The notes under the pieces were generated by a model. That model saw only the letters and a list, made by a program, of their open reading frames with translations. It made no database searches and was not told the DNA's origin. A program made the position numbers and the translations under genes. Of a stretch of DNA of 15,872 nucleotides, positions 14,464-15,872 are shown in pieces. This DNA is from a bacterium. GTDB taxonomy: Bacteria; Caldisericota; Caldisericia; B22-G15. Location of the stretch: contig JAAYUH010000020.1 of the NCBI GenBank assembly GCA_012517755.1, forward strand, positions 1-15,872. The letters run 5' to 3'. Numbering within the stretch: the stretch's first letter is position 1; each line of letters opens with the position of its first letter.

Positions 14464-15195
14464 ATGGCAGAACCACATATAAAATGCGAAAAAGAAGAAA
14501 TTTCAGAAAAAATTATTCTTGTTGGAAATCCAGATAGGGCTAAAAGAATAAAAGAGGAGTTTTTAAAAGATGCAAAACTTGTTAATGAATATAGAAGTCT
14601 ACTTGTTTACACTGGATTTTATAGGAATTCAAGATTGACTGTTGCAACAACTGGTATGGGTTCACCATCTACTGCTATTGTATTGGAAGAGTTAATAAAA
14701 CTTGGAGGGAAAATTTTCATAAGAGTTGGAAGTGCCGGCGGATTAAATCCTGAAATCGATGTTGGTGATATAGTTATAGCGACAGGTTCGATAAGAGATG
14801 ATGGAACATCTATTAAATATTTACCTCTTGAATTTCCAGCTGTTCCAGATTTTGATTTGACATCTATTTTAATTAAAAAAGCAAAAGAGAATCTTGAAAA
14901 ATTTTATTATGGAGTAGTAATTTCAAGCGACGGATTTTATGAAGGATATGATGAAAAAATGATAAAAAAATTAGTTGAATCAAAAGTTCAAGCGATTGAA
15001 ATGGAAAGTGGAGTTATATTTATATTATCTCAAAGAAGATGCGTAAAATCCGCAGCAATTTTTACAATTGATGGAAACATAACTCTTGGAAAAATGAAAG
15101 AAAAAGGCAAAGAAGAAAAATTTAACTTAGGAGAATATAATGCTATAAAAATAGCCTTAGAAACAATTTATGATTTCAAAAATAAGGAGGTTTAA
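14464..15195 (+). CDS. udp: Uridine phosphorylase-family nucleoside phosphorylase
   Basis: This 243-residue NP-I family enzyme reversibly cleaves nucleosides with phosphate to base and (deoxy)ribose-1-phosphate. Motifs are VGNPDRAKRI, the Arg of NEYRSL, TTGMGSPS, RVGSAGGLNPEIDVGDIVIA, RDDGTSIKYLPLEFPAVPDF, SSDGFYE and AIEMES (ribose-binding Met-Glu). The DGTS-(x)n-PLEFPAVPDF stretch closely follows uridine phosphorylase, but some archaeal purine nucleoside/methylthioadenosine phosphorylases share it, so substrate class is uncertain. I start at ATG 14464 with GGAG seven bases upstream, because the GTG at 14458 lies only one base from that site. It follows the amidohydrolase by two bases and precedes pepT directly. 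It gives the cluster a phosphorolytic route beside the hydrolytic one. Confidence 0.88.
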   Translation: MAEPHIKCEKEEISEKIILVGNPDRAKRIKEEFLKDAKLVNEYRSLLVYTGFYRNSRLTVATTGMGSPSTAIVLEELIKLGGKIFIRVGSAGGLNPEIDVGDIVIATGSIRDDGTSIKYLPLEFPAVPDFDLTSILIKKAKENLEKFYYGVVISSDGFYEGYDEKMIKKLVESKVQAIEMESGVIFILSQRRCVKSAAIFTIDGNITLGKMKEKGKEEKFNLGEYNAIKIALETIYDFKNKEV

Positions 15196-15872
15196 ATGTC
15201 AAAAGTTCTTGAAAGATTTTTAAATTATGTGAGGTTTGATACGCAATCAGATGAAAATAGTAAATCTTACCCTTCAACTGAAGGTCAGAGGATTTTTGCT
15301 GAACATTTAAAAAATGAATTAATCTCGATTGGAATGAAAGATGTTGAAGTTGATGAATACTCTTATGTTTTTGGGACACTCCCGTCAAATATAGAAAAAG
15401 ATATTCCATCCATTGGATTTATGGCTCATATGGATACAGCACCTAATATGAGTGGAAAAGATGTAAAACCAAGAGTTATTGAAAATTATAACGGAAAAGA
15501 TATTATTTTGAATGAAAAACATAACATAGTTCTTTCCGCAAAATATTATCCTGAAATTTTACAATTTGTCGGAGATTCTATTGTTGTTACTGATGGAACA
15601 ACTCTTCTTGGAGCAGACGATAAAGGGGGAGTCGCAGAAATTATTACAGCGATGGAATACTTGATAAAACATCCAGAAATTGAACATGGGAAAATTAGAG
15701 TTTGTTTTACACCTGATGAAGAAATTGGAAAAGGGGTTCAATATCTTGATCCAAATAAATTTGGAGTTAAATTTGCATATACAATTGATGGAGGTCCTGT
15801 TGGTGAACTCCAATATGAAAATTTTAATGCTGCAAAAGCTTTAATACAAACTCATGGAGTTGATATCCATCC
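15196..15872 (+). CDS. pepT: Peptidase T (tripeptide aminopeptidase), 3' end beyond window
   Basis: This is the N-terminal 225 residues of an M20-family zinc aminopeptidase that removes N-terminal residues from tripeptides; the full family length is about 405-410. Seen are ERFLNYVRFDTQSDENS (typical of PepT), the zinc-ligand motif HMDTAP (H78, D80), GADDKGG with bridging Asp near 141, and FTPDEEIGKG with the catalytic/ligand Glu pair near 174-176. The dimerisation domain begins after TIDGGPVGELQYENFNAA. The ATG at 15196 directly follows the phosphorylase stop and has AAGGAGG five bases upstream, so it belongs to the same transcript. It links peptide use to nucleoside use in one operon. The coding sequence is cut by the window end and shows no break. 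Confidence 0.93.
   Translation, partial: MSKVLERFLNYVRFDTQSDENSKSYPSTEGQRIFAEHLKNELISIGMKDVEVDEYSYVFGTLPSNIEKDIPSIGFMAHMDTAPNMSGKDVKPRVIENYNGKDIILNEKHNIVLSAKYYPEILQFVGDSIVVTDGTTLLGADDKGGVAEIITAMEYLIKHPEIEHGKIRVCFTPDEEIGKGVQYLDPNKFGVKFAYTIDGGPVGELQYENFNAAKALIQTHGVDIH

Noticed and set aside
1..15872. CRISPR arrays, tRNA/rRNA genes, insertion sequences, phage genes
   Set aside because: No direct repeat arrays, transposase or integrase frames, or tRNA-like cloverleaf sequences were seen; nearly all sequence is occupied by metabolic genes.

Overview
The window comes from a low-GC bacterium (roughly 30% GC by eye, with AGA and ATA codons common) with tightly packed, overlapping genes. The longest gap between genes is only 68 bases. 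The content points to an anaerobic heterotroph that lives on nucleosides and peptides: a three-subunit molybdenum hydroxylase, a BMP-type nucleoside ABC importer, nucleoside-cleaving enzymes, ribokinase and a PepT-like tripeptidase. Two lipoprotein signal peptides and clear AGGAGG-type ribosome binding sites are present. I cannot place the organism to genus. Thermotogota, Dictyoglomota or Caldisericota-like lineages would fit, as would low-GC Firmicutes, but there is no rRNA or other marker here.

Layout. Positions 1-4607 are a leftward operon: a PfkB-family sugar/nucleoside kinase, then the FAD, [2Fe-2S] and molybdopterin subunits of a xanthine dehydrogenase-family enzyme. The last subunit runs off the left edge. 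A GC-rich, REP-like palindrome sits between the FAD and Fe-S genes. Positions 4645-6584 are a divergent rightward operon: a lipoprotein with three PASTA domains, ribulose-phosphate 3-epimerase, a ribbon-helix-helix antitoxin and a MazF/EndoA toxin. The first three genes of that operon are joined by 4-base start/stop overlaps. From 6630 to the right edge runs a nine-gene rightward cluster: ribokinase, nucleoside hydrolase, BMP lipoprotein, ABC ATPase, two permeases, an amidohydrolase (nucleoside/SAH/MTA deaminase-like), a uridine-phosphorylase-family enzyme and a PepT peptidase cut by the window end. Two stem-loops lie inside this cluster.

How the genes fit together (inference from families): nucleosides are caught by the BMP lipoprotein and imported by the ATPase/permease pair. 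They are split to base plus ribose by the hydrolase, or to base plus ribose-1-phosphate by the phosphorylase. The amidohydrolase may deaminate the base or nucleoside, and the Mo-hydroxylase may oxidise the resulting purine. Ribokinase makes ribose-5-phosphate, which meets the epimerase in the pentose phosphate pathway. No transcription regulator and no riboswitch-sized leader is visible.

I see no clearly undescribed system. The most interesting points are the REP-like palindrome inside the hydroxylase operon, the two face-to-face promoters predicted to give leaderless or near-leaderless mRNAs, the altered phosphate-site motif of the epimerase, the substituted motifs of the nucleoside hydrolase and amidohydrolase, and the PASTA-lipoprotein/rpe/toxin-antitoxin linkage.
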